This document shows, one piece after another, positions 27,368 to 35,208 of a stretch of DNA of 64,000 nucleotides. Every line of letters begins with the position of its first letter. Within the stretch, counting starts at the first letter, position 1. The position numbers and the translations under genes are program-made. Source of the DNA: an uncultured bacterium (GTDB lineage Bacteria > Pseudomonadota > Alphaproteobacteria > Sphingomonadales > Sphingomonadaceae); assembly GCA_942636505.2 (NCBI GenBank), contig CALOGB020000055.1:310001-374000 (forward strand), written 5' to 3'. The notes beneath the pieces were generated by a model. That model saw only the letters and a program-made list of their open reading frames with translations, had not been told where the DNA came from and did not search any database.

Positions 27368-30049
27368 TCACTGCCCGGCCGCGGCGGTGATGCGGACCGA
27401 ATCGATCCAGAACACGCCGGGCTGCCCGCCACGCTCGCGCAGGTTCAGCCCCAGGACCTGCACCGGACAGCCGGTTCCGACCGTGACGACACCAGCCATC
27501 TGCCGCCAGCCCGCCCCTCGCCCGTCGAGCGCGATGGCGTCGGTCGAGATCGTGGCCGGTCGACCGGCGCATGTCAGCGAAAGCGTGGCCGGAACGTCGG
27601 CACCGCGAACCATCGCGCTCACCCGCCAGCGGCCCGGCGGCAATGTGATCGCCTGCGCCAGCGCGGTGCCGCTCGACAGGCCGTCCGAGACGATCTGCAG
27701 TGCTTGCCCGCTGCCGTCCGCGCCGCGATCCGCCGGGATCACGCGTACGCCCGGCAAGCTCGGCGCGCCCCAGGCATAGGGGATGACGCCACCCGGCAGT
27801 GGTGACGGCAACGCCTCGAACCCGCCGTCCGCGACCAGCCCGCGACCACCGCTCGCGAGCCAGACCTGACGCGCGCCAGCCACGTCGCCCCTGTCACCGA
27901 GCTGCCAGCGAATCAGCGTGGTTTCCAACGGAGTCGCGGCGACGCCGGCCTTCTGCAGCTTGCCGAGAAACTCAAGCGTGCGCGGCACCGATTCGGCAGC
28001 GTCCTTGGCGATCAGGTTGAAGAACCCCTGCCGCCATTTGGGCGCATCGCCGAGGCGCGCGACGACTGCGTCGACGCCGCCAGGAGATAGATAAGTGCGG
28101 CGCATCTGGGGCATGAGCGCGTCTGGCAGCTGTGCGCGGCGCAACAGTGCGTCGATGCGCTCCGCGGCGACACCCGTGCTGCCGACCTCGAGCGCGCGCT
28201 CCGCCAGCCACAATTGCATCAGCGTATCGCGCCAGCCCAGCGCCGCGCCCGCCTGTAGCAACGCACTGCCGCGCACCGGCTGGTCGAGCGCAAGATCGGC
28301 ATAGCCGTGCGCGCGAACCGCCCCCGCATCGATCGGGTCGATCGCCAGCGCTCGGGCCGCGGCAGTGCGCGCCGAGGCTGGCTGGCTGGCGAGTTGCTCG
28401 GCATTGGCAAGCGCCGACCAGGCGCTGGCCGACCACGGCGAGACCGTCGTCGCGGCCGCGGGCTGGCCGCGCAACGTCAGGAAGCGCCCCGCCGCATCGC
28501 CACTCGCCGCCAACCCGACAACGGCCGCGACGATCGTCATCGCTATCGTCGAGGGCGTCCAGGCGAAGGACGCGGTCGTGCGGGACTGCGGACGACCGAT
28601 CGCGGCGATCAGGCCGAGCGCGGCGCCGAACAGGCCTGCGATCCCCGCCATCCGCAGCGGATAATCGACCAGCGAGAACAGCAGGATCAGCACGATCGCC
28701 GCCCCGCCCGCGACCAGTGTCGCGCGCTCCTGACGCGTGCCGGCGTGGCGATCGCCGCTCTGCCGGTCGCTCGCACTACGATCGCCAGCGTGACGCCAAC
28801 CTGATACCAGCGAGACGATCAGTACGATCAGCCCCGCCGCAATCAGGATCGCCGCGGGCAGCCCCCCTTCGAGGACGAGTTCGAGGAAATCATTGTGCGC
28901 GTGGTTGACGCTGAGCGGCGAGACCTGCCCGAGTGGCTCGACGCTGCGATAGACTCGCTCGAAGCTGCCAAAGCCGGTGCCGAACGGGAACGTCTCGCGG
29001 ACGATGTAGAACGAGTTCTCCCAATATTGATAGCGCAGCTCTTCGGCGACCGTGGTGAAGCGGGCGAACAGGCGCTGGACCAGATCGGTGCGCGACAGCA
29101 GGAGCCCGCCGACGACATAGAGCGCGGCTGCCGCAGCGACCGACTTGCCGGTGCGCCGGACGTCGCCGACCAGGGCGAATGCGACGATCAGCGAAATCGG
29201 CAGCAACAGCAACGCGGTGCGCGAACTGGTCGCGAGAATGCCGAGCGACAGGAAGCCGATGACGCCGAGCATCCCGAGCCGGCGCGCCGCCCCCGTGCCC
29301 ATCACGCCCGGCACCGCCGCGAAGACGATCGACACCAGCAGGAACGTCGCCTGATGATTGCGGTTGACGAAGAACCCGACGCCGAAGCCGCGATGCGCGG
29401 TTTCGTAGAGGACCGGCGCACTGCCGCCGGCCGCGACCTGCAACGCAGCGAGCACCGTCGAGATCACCGCGGCGATGACGATCAGCCTGAGCATCGTCAC
29501 GCGCGACTGGAGCGGAAGTGCTGCCACCGTCAGCATCGCGGCCAGCGGCACGAGCAACGTGAGCAACGCGGTAAACGTCGTGTCGGGCGTCATGCTGAAC
29601 GCGTGCCACCGCGTCGTCCAGCCGAGTAGCATGAAGATCTGTACCGCCGTCTCGCGCGCCGGCAGGCCATGCCACCAGTTCGCGGGCAGTGGAACGAGTT
29701 GCGCCACCAGCAGGAACGCCGCAGCGGCGAACACCAGCAGGAATCGGCTCAGTGCGACCGATCTCGTGGCGGTCGTCGCGGACGCAAGCGTGTTGATTGC
29801 GGAGGGCGCCGGACGCACGGCGCGGACGATCAGGACAAGCGCCAGAATTTGCGCGGCGAGTTCGATCAGCGGATAGCCAGTGCCCGCGCCCCCGCCGAAC
29901 AGCAGGACGGCCAGGAACACCACCAACGGCGCATGGGCTCGCCATGGCGCCGACAAACCGAACCTATGAGTGCGAGACCGTCCGCTCGGCCGCCCGCCAG
30001 ACCGCCCACTCTCTCTTCGAGAGCCGCGGCGCTCGTTCATGCCGCTCAT
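27368..30049 (-). CDS. O-antigen-ligase/Wzy-like protein with large C-terminal extension
   Basis: An 893-residue protein. About residues 30-430 are a polytopic Wzy_C/WaaL-like part: ~12 hydrophobic segments, the RNHQATFL loop, YQYWENSFYIVRETFPFGTGFGSFERVY and HAHNDFLELVLEGGL, which carry the polymerase/ligase-family His. A helical, Ala-rich region follows (TPR-like, ~500-700). The last ~150 residues are beta-rich with two Cys, resembling a carbohydrate-binding jelly roll (GGFEALPSPLPGG ... WRVSAMVRG). ATG 30049 has GGGGG upstream; ATG 30040 is possible. It could polymerise or transfer the EPS repeat units. Confidence 0.85.
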   Translation of the reverse strand: MSGMNERRGSRRESGRSGGRPSGRSRTHRFGLSAPWRAHAPLVVFLAVLLFGGGAGTGYPLIELAAQILALVLIVRAVRPAPSAINTLASATTATRSVALSRFLLVFAAAAFLLVAQLVPLPANWWHGLPARETAVQIFMLLGWTTRWHAFSMTPDTTFTALLTLLVPLAAMLTVAALPLQSRVTMLRLIVIAAVISTVLAALQVAAGGSAPVLYETAHRGFGVGFFVNRNHQATFLLVSIVFAAVPGVMGTGAARRLGMLGVIGFLSLGILATSSRTALLLLPISLIVAFALVGDVRRTGKSVAAAAALYVVGGLLLSRTDLVQRLFARFTTVAEELRYQYWENSFYIVRETFPFGTGFGSFERVYRSVEPLGQVSPLSVNHAHNDFLELVLEGGLPAAILIAAGLIVLIVSLVSGWRHAGDRSASDRQSGDRHAGTRQERATLVAGGAAIVLILLFSLVDYPLRMAGIAGLFGAALGLIAAIGRPQSRTTASFAWTPSTIAMTIVAAVVGLAASGDAAGRFLTLRGQPAAATTVSPWSASAWSALANAEQLASQPASARTAAARALAIDPIDAGAVRAHGYADLALDQPVRGSALLQAGAALGWRDTLMQLWLAERALEVGSTGVAAERIDALLRRAQLPDALMPQMRRTYLSPGGVDAVVARLGDAPKWRQGFFNLIAKDAAESVPRTLEFLGKLQKAGVAATPLETTLIRWQLGDRGDVAGARQVWLASGGRGLVADGGFEALPSPLPGGVIPYAWGAPSLPGVRVIPADRGADGSGQALQIVSDGLSSGTALAQAITLPPGRWRVSAMVRGADVPATLSLTCAGRPATISTDAIALDGRGAGWRQMAGVVTVGTGCPVQVLGLNLRERGGQPGVFWIDSVRITAAAGQ

Positions 30050-30463
30050 GCGGAACGCCCCCACGCAACGTAGCAATGGTGCTCGCTGCGGCACAGCATG
30101 ACGATGACGTCCACCGAATCATGCCATCCTGCGCTCGCCGTCAGCGATCGTACGTCACGTAAAGCCATCGGTGGACCGCTTCGATAAGGACTGGGACAGG
30201 CAGGTGAGCCAGCCAGGCGATTGATCGTCGCGTTCGGCCGGGATGATCGTGCCGATTCGTCGATCAACGGCAATTGGCGAAGATCACGCCCCACAGTCGG
30301 TAAGTTATCCCTGCCTACACCCGGACGCACTTGACGTTACCGAACGCGACCGTGGATCAGAAACCACTGAAAGGCACAAAAAAGATAAAGGCGAAGCACT
30401 CGTTCGAATGCTTCGCCTCAATAACTCTCGCGATCGCGTGCCTAGAGAGGCAGCGTCAGCCGA
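30050..30463. other. 414-nt gap between small membrane protein and Wzy-like gene
   Basis: Only the terminator at 30371-30420 can be supported here. The rest shows no coding frame with a ribosome binding site and no clear promoter. Since a terminator precedes it, the Wzy-like gene should have its own promoter somewhere in 30050-30370. Confidence 0.5.
30371..30420 (-). terminator. Intrinsic terminator of the 90-residue protein gene
   Basis: GGCGAAGCA (30390-30398) pairs perfectly with TGCTTCGCC (30409-30417) across a 10-nt loop. On the minus strand the stem is followed by TTTATCTTTTTTG. It lies ~45 nt past the stop of the gene. Confidence 0.88.
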
Positions 30464-30736
30464 TCAGTTCGGGCTGGAGTCGTCGTCACCACCGCTGGCA
30501 ACAACCGCAACCACTGCAACCAGGGCAACGACACCAAGCAGCGGCAGCAGGAACGGTGCGCCAGCAAGATCATTCTTGCGCTTGGCCGACGTTCCGATGC
30601 GCATCGGCGAACCGGCAGCATCGACCATCTTTACGCTGTCGAAGCTAACTGCTTGCGGACGCGCCGGTGCTGCATACGCGGTACCGATGAAAGCCTGGCT
30701 AGCGAGCGCCGCTCCAAGAATGATCTTTTTGAACAT
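30464..30736 (-). CDS. 90-residue exported single-helix protein of EPS cluster
   Basis: Residues 1-22 are a signal peptide (MFKKIILGAALASQAFIGTAYA-A). A 40-residue linker follows, then a strongly hydrophobic segment (PFLLPLLGVVALVAVVAVVA) and an acidic end SGGDDDSSPN. No family function is known to me. Similar short proteins with a GGDDD-type tail occur near EPS genes in sphingomonads by my recollection. It has its own promoter (TTGACT, 18 nt, TAACTA) and its own terminator, so it is an independent, probably abundant transcript. Confidence 0.75.
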   Translation of the reverse strand: MFKKIILGAALASQAFIGTAYAAPARPQAVSFDSVKMVDAAGSPMRIGTSAKRKNDLAGAPFLLPLLGVVALVAVVAVVASGGDDDSSPN

Positions 30737-30777
30737 GATTTTCGACCCCTGAATACGGCGGTTCCGCGCCTATACTT

Positions 30778-30807
30778 TAGTTACTCACGTGCTGGCAGAA
30801 GAGTCAA
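30778..30807 (-). promoter_or_regulatory. Promoter of the 90-residue protein gene
   Basis: On the minus strand TTGACT (30807-30802), 18 nt, then TAACTA (30783-30778), about 41 nt upstream of the ATG at 30736. The leader ends GGGGTCGAAAATC before the start. Confidence 0.55.
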
Positions 30808-30914
30808 GCACAGGGATCGCACCACTAACCTGGATCAATTGGCCAAATCGCACGTTCCTTACAATAGGCCCGTTTGTTTTTTACAATTTGCTGCAGTTGC
30901 TCACTTTCACGAGT

Positions 30915-31808
30915 TCACATTGGCAACGAGACAGCAAGTATGTCCCTTTTTTCATCCTCCAAGTAGATCGCACTGAGAACGCCTGTTCGATACGCACCGG
31001 TATCGATACCAATTCGGTTCTGGCGGACATCAACATCGGGGGTGATGCTGTGTCCGTGGACGACGACCGCGCCGAAGTCGCGTTCAGACCGAAGGAACTC
31101 GCCTCGGATCCATAGCATGTCGTCGCACACCTGCCGCGCAAGCGCGACACCGGGACGAACACCCGCATGGACGAAGTAATAGTCTCCCGACTGGACACTG
31201 AGGGGCAATTGACGAAGCCAGGCGAGCCATTGCCGCGGGATCGCGCGTCGCGCGCCGTTCATATAGTCACGTGGGTCGTCGTCGGTGCGCAGCGGTGCGA
31301 TGCCGAAGCTGGCGAGCGTCGCATCACCGCCCACCGCAAGCCATCGCCGCAATGCGTCCGGATCGCCGTCGAGCGCCTGAAGCATCGCCTCCTCATGATT
31401 ACCGAGCAGGACGATGACGCGGCTATTCTGGCGCTGGAGACCATAAAGCATCGCCAGCACCTCGGCGCTTTGCGGTCCCCGATCGACGACGTCGCCGATC
31501 AAAACCACATACAGCGAGCGGGCCGGCGGCAAGCTTGCAGAATGCTCGCCGATCCGCGCGATCAACATCTGGAGAAGGTCGTATCGGCCGTGGATGTCAC
31601 CGATGGCATATATTCGGTCACCAGAATCGGTGCTTGGCAACGCAACATCTCCGGTATAGCGTTTCCCGCAAGGTCGTGGGGAAGCGCGGCGATCTAACTT
31701 GAATATGCCATTGCGATCAATTGGTTCGATTGCTGGAATATCAAAGTCTGCGATAGTGGAGCACTGCACATCCCATGGGCTGGCCGATAATTGAAAAGGG
31801 CCAGTCAC
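30915..31808 (-). CDS. PPP-family metallophosphatase (Ser/Thr phosphatase-like)
   Basis: A 297-residue protein with all PPP-type metallophosphoesterase motifs: GDIHGRYD, GDVVDRGP, LLGNHEE, VHAGVRPG, VVHGHSITP and GIDTGAY. It hydrolyses phosphoprotein or phospho-compound bonds with two metal ions. The first ~65 residues have no match and the true start may be later. No Wzb- or CpsB-type tyrosine phosphatase was seen in this region although two tyrosine autokinases are present, so this enzyme is a candidate for reversing their phosphorylation. That is only an inference. Confidence 0.88.
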   Translation of the reverse strand: MTGPFQLSASPWDVQCSTIADFDIPAIEPIDRNGIFKLDRRASPRPCGKRYTGDVALPSTDSGDRIYAIGDIHGRYDLLQMLIARIGEHSASLPPARSLYVVLIGDVVDRGPQSAEVLAMLYGLQRQNSRVIVLLGNHEEAMLQALDGDPDALRRWLAVGGDATLASFGIAPLRTDDDPRDYMNGARRAIPRQWLAWLRQLPLSVQSGDYYFVHAGVRPGVALARQVCDDMLWIRGEFLRSERDFGAVVVHGHSITPDVDVRQNRIGIDTGAYRTGVLSAIYLEDEKRDILAVSLPM

Positions 31809-32051
31809 GGACGGTATGCACCAAGTCGAGCATGATCCCGATGGACTGGTGGCGCAAGATGGGGACGCGACAAAGTGGCTGAGGTCGGATCAACGTCAGC
31901 CCGTTCCCTGCCCGAGCGGTTCTTCGTGAACCCGGGCAATGACAGCGATACTGCCACATCCTCGGCGGATTCTACGCCGCGGCGAACGAATACACCCGTT
32001 GCATCGATCGATCATTTGCGCTTCCCGGTAAATCCGGATAGCGGCACCCCA

Positions 32052-32498
32052 ATGCGCGTCCTGCTTGTCGCCTCGGCCGGTGGGCATTGGATCGAACTTC
32101 ACCGCCTTCGCGCGGCGTTCGTCGGCGCGGACTGCCAATTCGTCAGCACGTCCAAAGGCATGACGCCCCCGCTCGGCGACCGCGAAGTTCTCGAAATCGC
32201 CGACACCGCGCGGGATTCGGCGTGGGCGATGGCACCTACCCTGCTTGGCTTGCTGCGAGTTTTCCGCGCGTTCGATCCCGACCTGGTCGTGTCGACCGGT
32301 GCCGCACCGGGCGCGCTGGCGCTGATGATCGCCAAGATGTTCGGCGCACGAACGATCTGGATCGACAGCATTGCCAACAGCGAAACATTGTCGCTGTCGG
32401 GGCGCCTCGTGAAGCCGTTCGCCGATTTGCGAATCGCGCAGTGGCAACATCTCGCCGACGAGAACCCGTCGCTGCGTTACCTAGGGCAAATCCTGTGA
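32052..32498 (+). CDS. PssD/Alg14-like glycosyltransferase subunit
   Basis: A 148-residue protein with the Alg14/PssD core: LLVASAGGHWIELHRL at the N terminus, DLVVSTGAAPGALALMIAK and TIWIDSIANSETLSLSGR. In rhizobial EPS the PssD/PssE pair forms a glucuronosyl-beta-1,4-glucosyl transferase, with this half anchoring the complex and holding the acceptor side. ATG 32052 is chosen to begin at the conserved strand (MRVLLVASAGG). It overlaps its partner gene by 4 nt (GTGA). Confidence 0.87.
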   Translation: MRVLLVASAGGHWIELHRLRAAFVGADCQFVSTSKGMTPPLGDREVLEIADTARDSAWAMAPTLLGLLRVFRAFDPDLVVSTGAAPGALALMIAKMFGARTIWIDSIANSETLSLSGRLVKPFADLRIAQWQHLADENPSLRYLGQIL

Positions 32499-33055
32499 TT
32501 CTGGTGTCCGTCGGTACGCAATTACCCTTCGATCGGTTGATCCGCGCGGTCGACGGATGGGCGGTCGACCATGGTCGCTCCGATGTGATCGCGCAGGTAG
32601 GGCCGACCCGCTATCGCCCGGTCGCCCTGAAGAGCTTTGCGCACGTCGCCTACGACGTCTTCCGCGATCTTCAGAAGGAATGTCGCGTGATGGTGTGCCA
32701 TGCCGGCATGGGATCGATCATCACCGCGATGGAGTTCGGCAAGCCGATCATCGTGATGCCGCGAAACCACAAGCTGGGCGAACATCGCAACGGCCACCAG
32801 TTCGCGACCTTGCGGCAATTTGGCGATCGCCCCGGCATCTATCCCGCGGACACGGAAGTCGAACTGCGCGCGCTGCTCGAGCGGGTCGATGACCTGACTG
32901 CGTATCCGACGCTCAATACCATCGCCTCGGATGCGTTCGTCGAGCAATTGGCCGAGATCGTTCATCGGCCCGCCAAGACCTCCAAGATCCGACAACTACG
33001 GCATTTTCTCTCCGGCAAACGAGCCGGTGAGCCCGACAGAGCCGGTCTCCGATAG
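32495..33055 (+). CDS. PssE/Alg13-like glycosyltransferase catalytic subunit
   Basis: A 186-residue protein starting at GTG 32495. It matches the C-terminal half of GT28/GT1-type enzymes: VSVGTQLPFDRLIRAV, VMVCHAGMGSIITAMEFGKPIIVMPR and GEHRNGHQFA, the donor nucleotide-sugar binding region. With the preceding subunit it should add a sugar, probably glucuronate, to the lipid-linked repeat unit. The overlap with its partner argues for stoichiometric synthesis. The basic C-terminal ~30 residues are variable. Confidence 0.87.
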   Translation: MILVSVGTQLPFDRLIRAVDGWAVDHGRSDVIAQVGPTRYRPVALKSFAHVAYDVFRDLQKECRVMVCHAGMGSIITAMEFGKPIIVMPRNHKLGEHRNGHQFATLRQFGDRPGIYPADTEVELRALLERVDDLTAYPTLNTIASDAFVEQLAEIVHRPAKTSKIRQLRHFLSGKRAGEPDRAGLR

Positions 33056-33135
33056 ATACCGCGATGCAACAAATTACCTTGATGCTTTAGTATCGGCATG
33101 TTAGCCAAGAACTGACAGTGTAAATGGGGGTTTGC

Positions 33136-33711
33136 GTGAAAAATAGAGCGGCTTTTGTCTTGCTAGCCGCCTTTGCGCTTGCCGGATGTTCGAAATCCGG
33201 CCCGCCCCCTATTTCGAGCGGTGAACGCTATGCCGAGGGCGCAGCGAGCGACGACATCTACAAACTAGGCGCTGGCGACAAGATTCGCGTCATTGTTTAC
33301 AATGAACCGCAATTGAGCGGCGATTTCTCGGTCAGCAGCGACGGCGAGATCTCGCTGCCGCTGATCGGCAACGTGCAGGTCGCGGGCAAGCCGATCGAGC
33401 GCGTCACGCAGGAGGTGCAGGCGCGCCTGTCCGATGGCTATCTGCGCGACCCCCGCGTGAACATGGAGGTGGCGACGTACCGCCCGTTCTTCATCCTCGG
33501 CGAGGTTCGCTCGCCCGGCCAATATCCCTATCTGAGCGGGCTCACCGCCTTGAACGCGATCGCCACGGCACAAGGCTATACGCCCCGCGCACGCAAGGCG
33601 ACCGTCCGCATCCGCCGGTTCGGCGATCAATATGAGCAGGAATTTGTCCTGACGCCCAACCTGCGAATCTATCCGGGCGACACGATCCGCCTGACGGAGC
33701 GGTTTTTCTGA
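33136..33711 (+). CDS. Polysaccharide export (OPX/GumB-like) lipoprotein, set 2
   Basis: A 191-residue lipoprotein with lipobox LAGC and a Poly_export domain (YKLGAGDKIRVIVYNEPQLSGDFSV, LPLIGNVQVAG) followed by an SLBB segment (FILGEVRSPGQYPYLSGL). GTG 33136 is preferred over ATG 33124, because GGGGG lies 6 nt upstream of GTG and the product then begins MKNRAAFVLL as a clean lipoprotein signal. It is shorter than the set 1 OPX and lacks its C-terminal hydrophobic tail, resembling Xanthomonas GumB in size. Confidence 0.92.
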   Translation: MKNRAAFVLLAAFALAGCSKSGPPPISSGERYAEGAASDDIYKLGAGDKIRVIVYNEPQLSGDFSVSSDGEISLPLIGNVQVAGKPIERVTQEVQARLSDGYLRDPRVNMEVATYRPFFILGEVRSPGQYPYLSGLTALNAIATAQGYTPRARKATVRIRRFGDQYEQEFVLTPNLRIYPGDTIRLTERFF

Positions 33712-33788
33712 TACCGAGCACGATCCGGTCAGGCCGGTCGATACGCTATCGCTTGTTTTCGACGAGCCGGACCTGGGACGCGGACGAT

Positions 33789-35144
33789 ATGACGGGGGTA
33801 CGCAGCATCACGCAGACGCGCGCCGCGTCTAGGCACCGGGCCGCTACGCTGTGGCTTCGCGGTACATTGATCGCAGCGTCCGCGCTTACCCCCGCCGTTG
33901 CCGCCGCGCAGACCAGCAGCCTGTTGCTGCCGCCGGCGACAACCAGCGGTGACGACTATGATCGTGGTCACAATGTCGGTGTCGTCGAACGTGGGCGGCC
34001 CGAATACGACGCGCTGGGCGTCCGGCTCGGCAGCTTCATCGTAAACCCGCAGCTGAACACGTCGATCGGTTACAGCGACAACATCTTCAACGACAACACA
34101 AACAAGAAAGCCGACGTCTACACGTCGTTCGAACCGTATGTGAACGTCGCGTCCGACTGGTCGGTGCACCAGTTGCGGCTTACCGGCGCCGCGGACATCC
34201 GGCGTTTCGCCAAGCAGACCATCCGCAACCAGGATGCGTGGAACGTCCAGGGCAGCGGGCGCATCGACGTGACGCGCGACCTGACGGTGCGGCTCGACGC
34301 ACAGGCAGACCGGACGTACGAGTCGCCGTTCTCCGCCGATGTCGTCGCAAATCTGATCGAGCCGTCGCGCTATTTGCGGACGTTCCTGGGAACCCGGACG
34401 TCGTATGATTCTGGTCGGTCGCGCGTGATCGGGACGATCGATCGCACCTCGTACGAATTCAGTTCGGTGCGCTTTGCCGACGGGTTGATCCGTGACCAGC
34501 GGTATCGCGATCGCGTCACCTATGCCGGCACCGGCACCTATGAACTCGGTTTCAGCCCCAGCCTGTCGCTTTATGCGCGGCTCGAGGCCGATCGGAACAA
34601 CTATGGTCTGGCGCAGGCGTTCGGCAAACCCAACCGGGATTCGAACGGCTATCGCGGCGTGTTCGGATCGAATTTCGATATCGCCGGCGTCGCGCGCGGC
34701 ACCGTCGGCATCGGCTATAGTTATCGCAAGTTCGACGCGAGCCAGACGTATCGCACGACGAGCGGCCTGTCGGTCGAGGCACGCGCGGACTGGTTTCCGA
34801 GCGAACTGACGACGGTCGGTATTCTCCTGCAACGCCGATTGATCGACGTCGACTTGTCCAACGCGGGCAGTTCCTGGGACAACCGAATTCGAGTCACGGT
34901 CGATCACGAACTTCTGTACAATCTGATCGTCACGGTCGGCGGCGAAGTCAGCAAGCGCGAGTATCCGGAGCGGTCGAGTTCCACGCAAGTCTATCGCGCG
35001 GAAGTCGGCAGCCGCTACCAGATCACGCGATGGCTCGGTCTCGATGCGAACATCGGCTACGGGTCCAACAAACCGAGCGGCATCGGCCTCGGCAATCCTT
35101 TTGACGAGTTGCGTGCACGTTTCTCGATCCGTATCAGACGATAG
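33789..35144 (+). CDS. Outer-membrane beta-barrel protein (BBP2-like), EPS set 2
   Basis: A 451-residue protein with a signal peptide after a basic start (LWLRGTLIAASALTPAVAAAQ) and a long series of beta strands with aromatic girdles (NTSIGYSDNIFNDN, YTSFEPYVNVASDW, LTVRLDAQADRTYE, VTYAGTGTYELGF, LGLDANIGYGSNK), ending SIRIRR. This is the putative beta-barrel porin 2 type that accompanies OPX proteins in sphingan and xanthan-like clusters and may form the outer-membrane exit. ATG 33789 is favoured; a TTG frame start is 36 nt earlier. The C terminus lacks a terminal Phe. Confidence 0.85.
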   Translation: MTGVRSITQTRAASRHRAATLWLRGTLIAASALTPAVAAAQTSSLLLPPATTSGDDYDRGHNVGVVERGRPEYDALGVRLGSFIVNPQLNTSIGYSDNIFNDNTNKKADVYTSFEPYVNVASDWSVHQLRLTGAADIRRFAKQTIRNQDAWNVQGSGRIDVTRDLTVRLDAQADRTYESPFSADVVANLIEPSRYLRTFLGTRTSYDSGRSRVIGTIDRTSYEFSSVRFADGLIRDQRYRDRVTYAGTGTYELGFSPSLSLYARLEADRNNYGLAQAFGKPNRDSNGYRGVFGSNFDIAGVARGTVGIGYSYRKFDASQTYRTTSGLSVEARADWFPSELTTVGILLQRRLIDVDLSNAGSSWDNRIRVTVDHELLYNLIVTVGGEVSKREYPERSSSTQVYRAEVGSRYQITRWLGLDANIGYGSNKPSGIGLGNPFDELRARFSIRIRR

Positions 35145-35153
35145 GACGCAACC

Positions 35154-35207
35154 ATGTCTCAACTGAAGAACAACGGCCTGTCCGCCAGATACTTAGGAAA
35201 ATCCTGA
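35154..35207 (+). CDS. 17-residue micro-ORF before the set 2 kinase
   Basis: ATG 35154 is preceded by AGGA with 7-nt spacing and encodes MSQLKNNGLSARYLGKS, ending TGA one nt before the ATG of the autokinase. Its purpose may be to couple translation. Too short to be certain; only the RBS and close spacing support it. Confidence 0.4.
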   Translation: MSQLKNNGLSARYLGKS

Positions 35208-35208
35208 C

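Noticed and set aside
30050..30330. A minus-strand 94-codon frame upstream of the Wzy-like gene
   Set aside because: No RBS or recognisable motif, and it extends into the start of the Wzy-like gene in another frame.
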